Source: Oceanospirillum maris DSM 6286
GTDB lineage: Bacteria; Pseudomonadota; Gammaproteobacteria; Pseudomonadales; Halomonadaceae
NCBI RefSeq assembly: GCF_000422865.1
Contig: NZ_AUGW01000014.1
Coordinates: 1-64,000 of the forward strand
Direction of reading: 5' to 3'
Length of the DNA stretch: 64,000 nucleotides
Shown: piece after piece, positions 25,748-34,886 of the stretch
Numbering within the stretch: the first letter of the stretch is position 1
How the letters are laid out: each line of letters starts with the position of its first letter
Made by a program: the position numbers and the translations under genes
Notes under the pieces: model-generated
Seen by the model: the letters and a program-made list of their open reading frames with translations, nothing else
Databases searched by the model: none
What the model was told of the DNA's origin: nothing

Positions 25748-27616
25748 ATGCCGACCTCTTTAAAATGTTTATCCATCTCAACGTGCCGGTCGCATTTAAA
25801 GCATCGACCAAGGCTAAAAAAAATTTCTCAGTTTAAGTGGCTAAGCCAGCTTGCCGGCTTATGTTTAACCCTATCGCTATCACCAACCTTGATGGCCCAG
25901 CCGCCACAACATGGCTTGGCGATGCACGGCGACTTAAAGTACCCTGCAGATTTCCAACACTTCGACTATGTTAACCCCAGCGCACCCAAGGGTGGCACTC
26001 TTAAACAAGCGGCCTTAGGCACCTTTGATTCCTTAAATCCTTTTATTATCAAAGGGGTCAGCGCATCAGGCATCGGCCTAATTTACGATACTTTGATGGA
26101 ATCTTCCGCCGATGAACCCTTCTCTGAATACGGCTTACTGGCTAAAACCATTACTCAAGCCGATGACAACAGCTGGGTTGAGTTTGAACTGCGCTCGCAG
26201 GCTCGCTTTCACGATGGCAAACCGGTAACACCAGAAGATGTCATTTTCACTTTCAATGCATTACGTGAGCAAGGTCGTCCATTTTACCGCGCGTACTATG
26301 CCGACATTAAAGACATCGTAAAAGTCGATCAAAACAAGGTGCGTTTTAACTTCACCATCACGGACAACAAAGAGCTACCCTTAATTATTGGGCAAGTACC
26401 TGTATTGCCAAAACATTACTGGCAGGATAACGATTTTAGCAAAACCACATTAACGCCTCCCCTTGGCTCTGGCCCTTATAAAATCGCCAAGGTAGAAAGT
26501 AGCCGCTCTATTCACTATCAACGCGTTGACAATTATTGGGGAAAGGATCTTCCTATTAACCAAGGTCGTCATAATTTTGATCAATTGGTATTTGAATACT
26601 ACCGTGATGGCACTGTTGCCCTTGAGGCCTTTAAGGCAGGCAGCTTAAATTTTCGACGTGAAAACAGTTCAAAATTCTGGGCGACAGCCTATGAGTCACC
26701 GGCATTAAACGAAGGTCGTATCATTAAAGAAAATATTGATCATAAGAACCCAACCGGTATGCAGGCTTTTGTCTTTAACCTTCGCCGTGATAAATTTCAG
26801 GATATTCGGGTGCGCCAAGCACTCAATCTAGCCTTTGATTTTGAGTGGACCAACCAAAACTTGTTTTACGGCGCGTATACCCGAACCGAGAGCTATTTCT
26901 CTAACTCTGAACTGGCCGCAACCGGTTTACCTTCTGTAGAAGAAAAGGCATTACTGGCTCCCTTTAAAGATCAACTCCCTGAAGAGGTTTTTACCAAAGC
27001 TTTTGCCCTAAACAAAACCAAGGCTGATGGCAATATTCGACAGGAACTTCGCCAAGCAGCCCGCCTGCTAAAACAAGCCGGCTGGGAGATTAAAGATGGC
27101 AAACGTATTGATCAAAACGGCCAACCCGTTGAGATTGAAATGCTGCTTTATGACTCAACCTTTGAACGTGTCGTTCACCCATACAAAAAGAATCTTGAAC
27201 GCTTAGGCATCACGTTAAATACTCGTATCGTCGATACCACGCAGTATATCAACCGAGTGCGTAATTTTGATTTCGATATGATGGTGCATAGCATCGGCCA
27301 ATCTAATTCACCGGGCAATGAGCAGCGGGAGTTTTGGCATTCAGAATACGCCAACAAAGTCGATTCCAGAAATATTATCGGCATTCAAAACACTGTCGTA
27401 GATGCACTGGTTGAAAAAGTGATCACTGCCGGTTCTCGTCATGAGCTGGTTATCGCATCTCGGGCGTTAGATCGGGTTCTACTTTGGGGTCACTATTTAG
27501 TGCCTCACTTTGGTATCACCCAATACCGCGTGGCCTACGATCAAGCGATAAAACATCCTAAAAAAACACCGCCGTATCAGCTAGCAACCGATACATGGTG
27601 GTATCAGGCACCTTAA
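25748..27616 (+). CDS. yejA: Peptide ABC transporter periplasmic binding protein (YejA-like)
   Basis: A 622-aa family 5 solute-binding protein; AGGAG precedes the ATG by 6 bases. A long basic n-region is followed by a signal helix (LAGLCLTLSLSPTLMA). Then come GDLKYPADFQHFDYVNPSAP, FHDGKPVTPEDVIFTFNAL and LNLAFDFEWTNQNLFYGAY, all characteristic of the YejA/MppA-type group. It delivers oligopeptides (microcin C-like or murein peptides in relatives) to the YejBEF pump encoded next. Confidence 0.93.
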   Translation: MPTSLKCLSISTCRSHLKHRPRLKKISQFKWLSQLAGLCLTLSLSPTLMAQPPQHGLAMHGDLKYPADFQHFDYVNPSAPKGGTLKQAALGTFDSLNPFIIKGVSASGIGLIYDTLMESSADEPFSEYGLLAKTITQADDNSWVEFELRSQARFHDGKPVTPEDVIFTFNALREQGRPFYRAYYADIKDIVKVDQNKVRFNFTITDNKELPLIIGQVPVLPKHYWQDNDFSKTTLTPPLGSGPYKIAKVESSRSIHYQRVDNYWGKDLPINQGRHNFDQLVFEYYRDGTVALEAFKAGSLNFRRENSSKFWATAYESPALNEGRIIKENIDHKNPTGMQAFVFNLRRDKFQDIRVRQALNLAFDFEWTNQNLFYGAYTRTESYFSNSELAATGLPSVEEKALLAPFKDQLPEEVFTKAFALNKTKADGNIRQELRQAARLLKQAGWEIKDGKRIDQNGQPVEIEMLLYDSTFERVVHPYKKNLERLGITLNTRIVDTTQYINRVRNFDFDMMVHSIGQSNSPGNEQREFWHSEYANKVDSRNIIGIQNTVVDALVEKVITAGSRHELVIASRALDRVLLWGHYLVPHFGITQYRVAYDQAIKHPKKTPPYQLATDTWWYQAP

Positions 27617-27685
27617 TTAAGCCATGTATAAACCATAAGTCGGCCATGAACAAACAATTGACCCAACGTTTTATTTGAATATGAT

Positions 27686-27710
27686 AAGCCCGCCTGCCAG
27701 CGGGCGCTTT
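27686..27710 (+). other. Stem-loop between yejA and yejB
   Basis: GCCCGC-ctgcca-GCGGGC with no following T-run, placed 12 bases ahead of the yejB start. This position suits an mRNA-stabilising element that keeps yejA message more abundant than the permease messages; that role is inferred. Confidence 0.6.
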
Positions 27711-27721
27711 AGGAATTGCCT

Positions 27722-28807
27722 ATGTGGAGCTATATCGCGCGGCGTTTACTACTGATGATTCCGACACTATTCGGAATTATGCTGCTCAATTTTATTATCG
27801 TTCAGGCCGCCCCCGGCGGCCCCGTGGAACAAGTTTTAGCACAGCTGGATGGTTTAGATAGTCAGTCCAGCACTCGCATAGGCGCAGGCGAACAGGCAGA
27901 GCTACAATCCCAAAGCAGCCGTTCCGATTATCGTGGCGCACAGGGTATTGACCCACAGCTCATCAAAGATATTGAACGCCAGTTCGGTTTTGATAAACCC
28001 GCCCACGAACGCTTTATTCAGATGATAGGCCAGTACCTAACCTTTGATTTTGGTGACAGCTTCTTTCGGGATAAGTCAGTCTGGGATCTTATCTTAGAGA
28101 AGATGCCTGTTTCTATCTCCCTAGGGCTTTGGACGACCTTAATTGTTTACGGGATATCGATTCCACTGGGCATCCGAAAAGCGGTTCAGCACGGCTCACC
28201 CTTTGACGTTTGGTCATCCAGCATTATTATTGTGGGTTATGCTATTCCCAATTTCCTGTTTGCGATTCTTCTGATCGTGGTCTTTGCCGGTGGCAGCTAC
28301 CTTGACTGGTTTCCATTACGAGGATTAACCTCCGATAATTTTGACCAACTGCCTTGGTATGCCCAAGTAGGTGATTATCTCTGGCATATTACTTTACCGG
28401 TGCTAGCCTCTGTAATTTCAAGCTTTGCCACACTGACGATGCTCACCAAAAACAGCTTCTTAGACGAGATTAATAAACAGTATGTGATGACCGCCCGAGC
28501 CAAAGGTGCTTCTGAAAAACGGGTGTTGTACGGGCATATTTTTCGAAATGCGATGCTACTGATTATTGCCGGTATGCCCGCAGCATTAATCGGTATTTTT
28601 TTCTCCAGCTCACTATTAATTGAGGTGATCTTCTCTTTAGATGGCCTCGGTTTATTGGGTTTTGAAGCCGTTATGCAACGAGACTATCCTGTTATCTTTG
28701 GCACACTTTATATCTTCACCCTAATCGGCCTATTATTAAAACTGATCAGTGATATCACCTATATTCTAGTTGATCCAAGAATCAGCTTTGAAGGACAGAA
28801 TCGCTGA
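27722..28807 (+). CDS. yejB: Peptide ABC transporter permease YejB
   Basis: A 361-aa permease from ATG 27722 with AGGA 7 bases upstream. The N-terminal helix ([21 protein letters not shown]) and five further helices frame the EAA loop ([22 protein letters not shown]). About 60 polar residues (40-100) lie in the first periplasmic loop. It pairs with YejE, which follows one base later. Confidence 0.95.
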   Translation: MWSYIARRLLLMIPTLFGIMLLNFIIVQAAPGGPVEQVLAQLDGLDSQSSTRIGAGEQAELQSQSSRSDYRGAQGIDPQLIKDIERQFGFDKPAHERFIQMIGQYLTFDFGDSFFRDKSVWDLILEKMPVSISLGLWTTLIVYGISIPLGIRKAVQHGSPFDVWSSSIIIVGYAIPNFLFAILLIVVFAGGSYLDWFPLRGLTSDNFDQLPWYAQVGDYLWHITLPVLASVISSFATLTMLTKNSFLDEINKQYVMTARAKGASEKRVLYGHIFRNAMLLIIAGMPAALIGIFFSSSLLIEVIFSLDGLGLLGFEAVMQRDYPVIFGTLYIFTLIGLLLKLISDITYILVDPRISFEGQNR

Positions 28808-28808
28808 T

Positions 28809-29876
28809 ATGACTCTATTTTCTTCTTTACGGGCAATAAAAACCCTAACCTCTTCTCCCATTACCCAGCGTCGACTGGCCAGTTTTAGACGTAATAAGCG
28901 CAGCTATTGGGCATTCATCGTCTTTACATTGTTATTCACGTTAAGCTTATTTGCGGAGCTGATCGCGAATGATAAACCGCTACTGATTCAGTATCAGGGG
29001 CAGTGGTTTACTCCAGTGCTTGAGTCGTACCCAGAAACAGCCTTCGGCGGCGATTTCACCACGGAAGCGGAATACACCGATCCTTATATTCAAGAGCTGA
29101 TAGAAGCGGAAGGCTGGATCATCTGGCCGTTAATCCATTTCAGTTACGACACCATTAATTACCAACTGGATCAGCCGGCCCCTAGCCCCCCAACAACCGA
29201 GAACTGGCTAGGCACCGATGACCAAGGGCGGGATGTTCTTGCTCGGGCGATCTACGGTTTTCGTATCTCTATGCTGTTTGCCATCGCTTTAACCCTAGGC
29301 AGTACTTTGGTTGGCGTTTTTGTCGGGGCGATACAAGGTTTCTTTGGCGGAAAAATAGACCTAGTGGGGCAGCGTTTTATTGAGATCTGGTCCGGCCTGC
29401 CAACGCTTTTTATTCTGATTATTCTTTCAAGCATTGTGGAACCTAACTTCTGGTGGCTGCTCGGTATTATGCTGCTATTTAGCTGGATGGCGCTGGTGGA
29501 TGTTGTGCGTGCCGAGTTTTTACGTTGTCGCAGCCTTGAGTATGTCACCGCGGCCAAAGCCCTAGGTGTTCCAAATCATCTGATTATGTGGCGTCATATG
29601 CTACCCAACGCCATGGTAGCCACTATGACCTTTATGCCCTTTATTTTTACCGGTGGCGTTTCAACATTAACCGCATTAGATTTTCTTGGTTTTGGTTTGC
29701 CACCGGGCTCGCCATCCCTGGGAGAGCTCGTTGCTCAAGGGAAAGCTAATCTACATGCCCCTTGGTTAGGTATTACCGCCTTTATGGTGCTCTCAATTAT
29801 GCTCACCCTGTTAGTTTTTATTGGTGAAGGCGTACGGGATGCCTTTGATCCTCGTCATACCGGAGGCTCCCGATGA
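28809..29876 (+). CDS. yejE: Peptide ABC transporter permease YejE
   Basis: A 355-aa permease; ATG 28809 is one base after the yejB stop. Features: RNKRSYWAFIVFTLLFTLSLFAELIAN helix, LGTDDQGRDVLARAIYGFR, and EAA loop YVTAAKALGVPNHLIMWRHMLPNA. It forms the second half of the Yej pore. It overlaps yejF by four bases. Confidence 0.95.
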   Translation: MTLFSSLRAIKTLTSSPITQRRLASFRRNKRSYWAFIVFTLLFTLSLFAELIANDKPLLIQYQGQWFTPVLESYPETAFGGDFTTEAEYTDPYIQELIEAEGWIIWPLIHFSYDTINYQLDQPAPSPPTTENWLGTDDQGRDVLARAIYGFRISMLFAIALTLGSTLVGVFVGAIQGFFGGKIDLVGQRFIEIWSGLPTLFILIILSSIVEPNFWWLLGIMLLFSWMALVDVVRAEFLRCRSLEYVTAAKALGVPNHLIMWRHMLPNAMVATMTFMPFIFTGGVSTLTALDFLGFGLPPGSPSLGELVAQGKANLHAPWLGITAFMVLSIMLTLLVFIGEGVRDAFDPRHTGGSR

Positions 29877-31369
29877 AACATTCAACTCCACTGCTGCAGG
29901 TTAATAACCTGACCCTTGCCTTTGGCGACCAGCCTCCCATCGTAAAAGAGGTTTCCTTTAGCCTATCTGCCGGTGAGACCTTGGGTTTAGTGGGTGAAAG
30001 CGGCTCTGGCAAATCATTATCAGCCTTAAGTATTCCTCGCTTATTACCCTCTAACGCCCAACAGCTCTCCGGTGAGGTTCTATTTGATGGGCAAGCGCTT
30101 GGTCAGGCCGACGAACGTACGTTAATGGGTCTGCGGGGCAATCGTATTTCGGTCATCTTTCAAGAGCCGATGTCATCGCTTAATCCGCTGCAAAGTATCG
30201 GCAAACAGGTCGCGGAGATCATCCGCTTACATCGTCCGTTCAGCAAAGAATCACTGTTTCAGGAGACCGTTGCACGGCTTAAAGAAGTTGGCATTGAGCA
30301 GGCAGAAGAGCGTTATCAAGCCCTACCTCATCAGCTTTCCGGTGGCCAGCGCCAACGTGTCATGATTGCCATGGCTATCGCCAACGAACCCGAACTCTTA
30401 ATCGCCGATGAACCGACAACGGCGTTAGATCAGCAGATCCAGGGGCAGATTTTAGATCTGATTCAGTCTTTGCAGCAGAAATACCAGATGGCAGTGCTGT
30501 TAATCACCCATGACCTGAATATTGTGCGTGATTATGCTGACCGTGTCTGTGTGATGCAGCACGGCGAGATTATCGAACAAGGAACCACCGAACAGATCTT
30601 CAACCAGCCAACCCATGACTACACCCGTATGCTGCTACAGGCCGATCCTGAAGGTGAGCCGGTTCCGTTAAAAGAATCTGCCCCAGAGCTACTTAAGGTG
30701 GAACACCTTAATGTTTGGTATCCCATTCGCCAAGGGCTCTTCAAAAAAGTGGTCGGCCATATTAAAGCGGTCACCGATGCTGATTTTAGCTTGCAGCAAG
30801 GGGAGTGTGTTGGTTTTTTAGGGGCGAGCGGTTCCGGTAAAACCTCTTTAGGAATGGCTATTTTGCGTCTAATCGAAAGTGATGGTTCAATCCATTTTAA
30901 CGGGCAGGATCTTAGCCAACTATCCGCCGAAGAGATGCGCCAAGCCCGAAAGCAGATACAAGTGGTACTGCAAGATCCGTTTGGCAGTTTAAGTCCTCGT
31001 ATGACCATAGGCGATATTATTGCTGAGGGCTTAAGGGTGCATTACCCCGCCCCTGAACCAGAGATAGAGGCCTTAGTCAGCGCCGCAATGCAGGAAGTTG
31101 GCCTAGATAGAGATAGCCGTCATCGTTACCCCCATGAGTTTTCTGGCGGACAGCGCCAACGCATTGCCATTGCTCGGGCTTTAATCCTGAAACCCAAACT
31201 GATCGTACTGGATGAACCTACCTCTGCCTTAGATAAAAGTGTGCAGAAACAAGTGGTGGAGCTGCTAAAGTCACTGCAAATTAAACATCAGGTCAGCTAT
31301 ATATTGATTACCCATGATCCAACAGTGGCACGGGCCATGTGCCATAAGGTGCTTCATCTTGACCAGTAA
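29873..31369 (+). CDS. yejF: Peptide ABC transporter dual ATPase YejF
   Basis: A 498-aa fusion of two ABC ATPase domains. Each has Walker A ([10 protein letters not shown] about 42-51; [11 protein letters not shown] about 320-330), the signature LSGGQRQRV and FSGGQRQRI, and Walker B ([24 protein letters not shown]). A linker with the usual oligopeptide C-terminal region separates them. It powers the yejABE importer; start overlaps the yejE stop (ATGA). Confidence 0.96.
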   Translation: MKHSTPLLQVNNLTLAFGDQPPIVKEVSFSLSAGETLGLVGESGSGKSLSALSIPRLLPSNAQQLSGEVLFDGQALGQADERTLMGLRGNRISVIFQEPMSSLNPLQSIGKQVAEIIRLHRPFSKESLFQETVARLKEVGIEQAEERYQALPHQLSGGQRQRVMIAMAIANEPELLIADEPTTALDQQIQGQILDLIQSLQQKYQMAVLLITHDLNIVRDYADRVCVMQHGEIIEQGTTEQIFNQPTHDYTRMLLQADPEGEPVPLKESAPELLKVEHLNVWYPIRQGLFKKVVGHIKAVTDADFSLQQGECVGFLGASGSGKTSLGMAILRLIESDGSIHFNGQDLSQLSAEEMRQARKQIQVVLQDPFGSLSPRMTIGDIIAEGLRVHYPAPEPEIEALVSAAMQEVGLDRDSRHRYPHEFSGGQRQRIAIARALILKPKLIVLDEPTSALDKSVQKQVVELLKSLQIKHQVSYILITHDPTVARAMCHKVLHLDQ

Positions 31370-31376
31370 ACACTTT

Positions 31377-32174
31377 ATGTTCACCGGTAAATGCCCTGCT
31401 TTAACCCATAAACGCTTGGCTGGGTTAATCATTCCATTAATCGTTGTCGGTGTTGTTATCAGCCTTGCGGATGCGGATCAGATTTTATTTATCCATATTA
31501 ATAAACTGGCTCAGCACCTGCCTGATATGATCTGGACAAATATCACCAATATGGGCAGCACACTGGTAGGCGCAGTACTCATTAGCCTTTTATGGCATAA
31601 ATATCCTCACCTTGTGCTCCATACGATGATTACGGGAACACTTTGCACCCTTTGTGTTTATAGTCTAAAAATCGGACTGGATATTACCCGCCCTCATCTA
31701 GCGCTGGATCATCAACTATTTCACTTTATTACAACGGATATTAACTCTCCGGCTCGACCATCAGGGCATACAGCCACCGCTTTTTTTGTTGCAGGGACAT
31801 GGCTAACCCTCATTGATTCAAGACCTGTCCAAGCTTTAATTTTGATTCTCGCCAACCTTATTGCACTGTCCCGTATCGCCATCGGTGTGCATTGGCCTTT
31901 AGATCTTATTTGGGGTGCCGTTATAGGCTTAAGCATGGGGGTTGTTGGCTCAGGAATTATCCGCCAGATGATACCTTCCAGCCCAAAGGCTGAAGAACTC
32001 TATCGCGCCCTAGGCAGCGTATTATGCTTACTCCTCGCTTACTATTTTTACCTTAGGCCCCTACCCTACCCAGACACCAATACCGCAAGCTATAGCCTAA
32101 TTTATGCACTACTAGGCTATTCATTAGGACGGTTAGTTTATCGACTATCGGTTGATAAAAAAGAGATAGCTTGA
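31377..32174 (+). CDS. PAP2-family membrane phosphatase
   Basis: A 265-aa integral membrane protein with about six helices. The three PAP2 motifs are in order: KIGLDITRP, PSGHT and SRIAIGVHWPLD. Such enzymes dephosphorylate lipid phosphates such as undecaprenyl pyrophosphate or phosphatidylglycerophosphate; which one is not visible. ATG 31377 has a weak ribosome site, while TTG 31359 overlapping the yejF end has AAGGTG at good spacing, so the start is open. It may be cotranscribed with yej genes. Confidence 0.85.
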   Translation: MFTGKCPALTHKRLAGLIIPLIVVGVVISLADADQILFIHINKLAQHLPDMIWTNITNMGSTLVGAVLISLLWHKYPHLVLHTMITGTLCTLCVYSLKIGLDITRPHLALDHQLFHFITTDINSPARPSGHTATAFFVAGTWLTLIDSRPVQALILILANLIALSRIAIGVHWPLDLIWGAVIGLSMGVVGSGIIRQMIPSSPKAEELYRALGSVLCLLLAYYFYLRPLPYPDTNTASYSLIYALLGYSLGRLVYRLSVDKKEIA

Positions 32175-32229
32175 CCGTAATACATTAAATAACCTATCCA
32201 GTAATTCTCTATGCCCACCCAGATAGCAA

Positions 32230-32256
32230 AAGACCAGCCTCAAATAAGGCTGGTCT
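32230..32256 (-). terminator. Terminator after ppiD
   Basis: AGACCAGCCT/AGGCTGGTCT stem with a TATTTG loop; on the minus strand it is followed by TTTT. It lies 50 bases past the ppiD stop and may also stop the convergent PAP2 transcript. Confidence 0.8.
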
Positions 32257-32305
32257 CATATGGTTACGCTATGAAAAGCGGTAAGCAAAAGCTCACCGTA
32301 TAGCT

Positions 32306-34165
32306 CTAAAGACGCGTAATATCTGCTTGGGACGCAACGCTAGCACGAACCTGCTGCACGGTATTACGGGCTTGAGATAAACGAATCGCCTGTTCATAGA
32401 AAGCGACAAACTCTTCAGATATTTCTGGTTGAGCCACGCCAGTAACTTGTACCAAGTAAACCACATCACCGGAAACGACCTGTTTAACACTGCCCTCAGC
32501 TTGAGAAAATGCCTGCTGAACCACAGCGCGAGGTACAGACTGATCAACACGGGAAACCCCCGCTACTGTTTCTACAGTAAGCTTGGCTGTTTCAGCAACG
32601 TTAACAAGGCCAGCCTCACCTGCACTTGCAATCAAGGTTTCTGCTTGCTTCTCTACCGCTTTAACCTGTTTCTCCAAAGTTAGCTTTTGGCTGATCTGTT
32701 CAGCAACCTCTTCCAAGGGCTGAATAGAGGGTGCTTTAACAACTGCAGCACGGATCACAACCGCAGACTTATCATCAAGCTCAATCAGGTCACTGTTTTC
32801 ACCGTTGTCTTTAACAACCTCAGAAAAGGCGGCACGAATAACACTCGGATGAGAAGCGATGCCTTCGCCACCTTGCGCAGAAAATAGCGCTGTAGACTCA
32901 ACATCTAACTTAAACTCTTCGGCTGGAGCCTGAAGGTCAGATGATGCAAAAGCCGCATTAGCCAGCTCTTCGGTCATCAACAGATATTTTTTAGCGGCTT
33001 TATTCGCTTTTAACTCTGCTAGTAAGGTCGGTTTCATCTCATCAAGGCTAGCCACAACGGGAAGCTCTTTTTTATCCAGATAAACCAAGTGCACACCAAA
33101 CTCTGTTACAACAGGATCAGACACACCACCTTCTTCTAAGCTAAACAGCGCCTGTTCAAAATCCGCATCAAAGCTGTCAGGCTCCACAAGGCCGAGTTTA
33201 CCGCCGTTAGCAGAAGAGCCGATATCATCGGAAAACTCCTTCGCTAATTCAGCAAAGGAAGCACCTTCATCAATACGTTTTTTGAGTGCGTTAAGCTCTG
33301 CAACCGCTTCATCTTGGCTCCGCTCTTCGGTGTCGAGCAAGATATGCGAGGCATAGTAGCTGGCTTGACGGCGACTGGTCTGCTCATAGCGGTTGTAAGC
33401 GCTTTCAAGCTCTGCATCGGTCACGGTGGCATCGGCTAGAAAATCATCTTGGCTGATACGGATATAGTTTAGCTGTACACGCTCAGGCAGACTGAACAAT
33501 GTACGATTGTCCTGATAGTAGCTTTCAACGTCAGCGTCAGACACTGAAACATCAAGCTGCTGCTCCGCTTTTAAAGCAACGTAGCTGATATCACGAGTTT
33601 GGCTATCTAATGCCATCACCTGCTCAACATACTTCTTGGGTAGAAACTCGCTAAGGCTAACACCGCCTTGGAATTGGTTGATCAGAACATCTTTCCGTAA
33701 CTCTTCACGGAATTGGCGCGGCATCATACCAACCGTGCGTAACATGGTATTGAACTGGTCAGGACTGAACTGACCATCAGGTCCACGAAACTCTGGCGTG
33801 CTTAAGATCAAGCGATCAATTTGAAGCTCACTAACCACTAAGCCACCCTCTTGGGCTGCTTGTAGCGCTGCTTCACGATCAATTAAACCTTGAAGCGCAC
33901 GCTGGCGAATGAGATTCTCATTCAGGTTAGAAGGATCCGCATCAGGCCCCATTTGAGAAAGAACCTGGCGCACTTGTCGTTGTGTTGCTGTTTCTAAATC
34001 ATAACGGCTGATTTTAGCATCGTTGACAGTGGCAACTTCATCGCTGCCTCCAGTGAAAGCACCAACAATGGCATCAAGACCAAACATGGCGAAGGTTAAG
34101 ATAATAAAACCTACGATGACTTTAACCACCCAACTGGATGACTTATCCCTGATGTTCTGAAGCAT
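32306..34165 (-). CDS. ppiD: Periplasmic folding chaperone PpiD (parvulin-domain)
   Basis: A 619-aa membrane-anchored chaperone: an N-terminal helix (about 13-37), SurA-like chaperone segments, and a parvulin domain (about 260-355; ASYYASHILLDTEERSQDE, AKEFSDDIGSSANGGKLG). PpiD sits at the Sec translocon exit and helps outer-membrane protein folding. It is monocistronic behind its own promoter and is preceded by hupB and tRNA-Asp, the standard arrangement. Confidence 0.95.
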   Translation of the reverse strand: MLQNIRDKSSSWVVKVIVGFIILTFAMFGLDAIVGAFTGGSDEVATVNDAKISRYDLETATQRQVRQVLSQMGPDADPSNLNENLIRQRALQGLIDREAALQAAQEGGLVVSELQIDRLILSTPEFRGPDGQFSPDQFNTMLRTVGMMPRQFREELRKDVLINQFQGGVSLSEFLPKKYVEQVMALDSQTRDISYVALKAEQQLDVSVSDADVESYYQDNRTLFSLPERVQLNYIRISQDDFLADATVTDAELESAYNRYEQTSRRQASYYASHILLDTEERSQDEAVAELNALKKRIDEGASFAELAKEFSDDIGSSANGGKLGLVEPDSFDADFEQALFSLEEGGVSDPVVTEFGVHLVYLDKKELPVVASLDEMKPTLLAELKANKAAKKYLLMTEELANAAFASSDLQAPAEEFKLDVESTALFSAQGGEGIASHPSVIRAAFSEVVKDNGENSDLIELDDKSAVVIRAAVVKAPSIQPLEEVAEQISQKLTLEKQVKAVEKQAETLIASAGEAGLVNVAETAKLTVETVAGVSRVDQSVPRAVVQQAFSQAEGSVKQVVSGDVVYLVQVTGVAQPEISEEFVAFYEQAIRLSQARNTVQQVRASVASQADITRL

Positions 34166-34217
34166 TTAAATGTCTCTTGTGGGTTTAAATTATAAATGTG
34201 TATGTGAAATTAAAATG

Positions 34218-34246
34218 ATTATAACCGTCTGGGCGGCAATACAAAA
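34218..34246 (-). promoter_or_regulatory. Predicted sigma-70 promoter for ppiD
   Basis: Reverse strand TTTTGT, 17-bp spacer, TATAAT; the -10 box lies about 50 bases before the ppiD ATG. The -35 is weak, the -10 perfect. Confidence 0.55.
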
Positions 34247-34353
34247 TGCTGTTCCTACAAATACAGAAACTAAATGAACGATGGTACAGAAACTAAATGA
34301 GAGATGGTACAGAAATAGAATGTTCGCCTAAGCATCGTTGAGAAAGGGCACTT

Positions 34354-34387
34354 AAAAAAAAAAGCACATCCGAAGATGTGCTTTTTT
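34354..34387 (-). terminator. Terminator after tRNA-Asp
   Basis: GCACATC/GATGTGC stem with a TTCG tetraloop, flanked by A and T runs; on the minus strand it ends in at least ten T residues. It starts 5 bases after the tRNA CCA end. Confidence 0.93.
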
Positions 34388-34392
34388 CGATT

Positions 34393-34469
34393 TGGCGGAT
34401 CGGACGGGACTCGAACCCGCGACCCCCGGCGTGACAGGCCGGTATTCTAACCAACTGAACTACCGATCC
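34393..34469 (-). tRNA. tRNA-Asp (GTC)
   Basis: A 77-nt cloverleaf beginning GGATCGGTAGTTCAG, with anticodon GTC in the loop CTGTCAC, T-arm GGTTCGAGTCC and an encoded CCA. The acceptor strands GGATCGG and CCGATCC pair fully. It lies 25 bp behind hupB with no terminator between. Confidence 0.98.
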
Positions 34470-34494
34470 AAATCTTTTACTCTAAGACCGAATC

Positions 34495-34767
34495 TTAGTT
34501 TACAGCGTCTTTCAAAGCTTTACCTGGCTTAAAGCTAGGTACTTTAGCGGCTTTGATTTCGATCGGAGCACCCGTTTGAGGGTTACGACCTGTACGAGCT
34601 GCACGCTCTTTTACAGAGAAAGTACCAAAGCCAACCAATACTACTGAATCACCCTTTTGAAGAGATTCAGAAACGGTTTCGATCATCGCGTCTAGTGCAC
34701 GACCAGCAGCAGCTTTAGGAATATCAGCAGACGCTGCAATCGCATCAATCAGTTCAGACTTATTCAC
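34495..34767 (-). CDS. hupB: Nucleoid protein HU-beta
   Basis: A 90-aa DNA-binding protein: [20 protein letters not shown] start, [25 protein letters not shown]-binding arm region (split as GFGTFSV and RTGRNPQTG), and [11 protein letters not shown] end. Full length for HU. It follows lon in the conserved clpX-lon-hupB order and has its own promoter. Confidence 0.97.
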   Translation of the reverse strand: MNKSELIDAIAASADIPKAAAGRALDAMIETVSESLQKGDSVVLVGFGTFSVKERAARTGRNPQTGAPIEIKAAKVPSFKPGKALKDAVN

Positions 34768-34852
34768 TCTTCACCCCTTAACAATATGGCCAACACGGCC
34801 AAAAACAAATGCGCAGATTTATTGGTGGCTTACGCAGAAAAAACAGGCGCAA

Positions 34853-34881
34853 TTTATACCAATAGACCTTCAAAGCGTCAA
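34853..34881 (-). promoter_or_regulatory. Predicted sigma-70 promoter for hupB
   Basis: Reverse strand TTGACG, 17-bp spacer, TATAAA. It overlaps the 3' flank of lon and lies about 85 bases before the hupB ATG. Near-consensus with ideal spacing, in keeping with high HU expression. Confidence 0.75.
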
Positions 34882-34886
34882 GTAAT

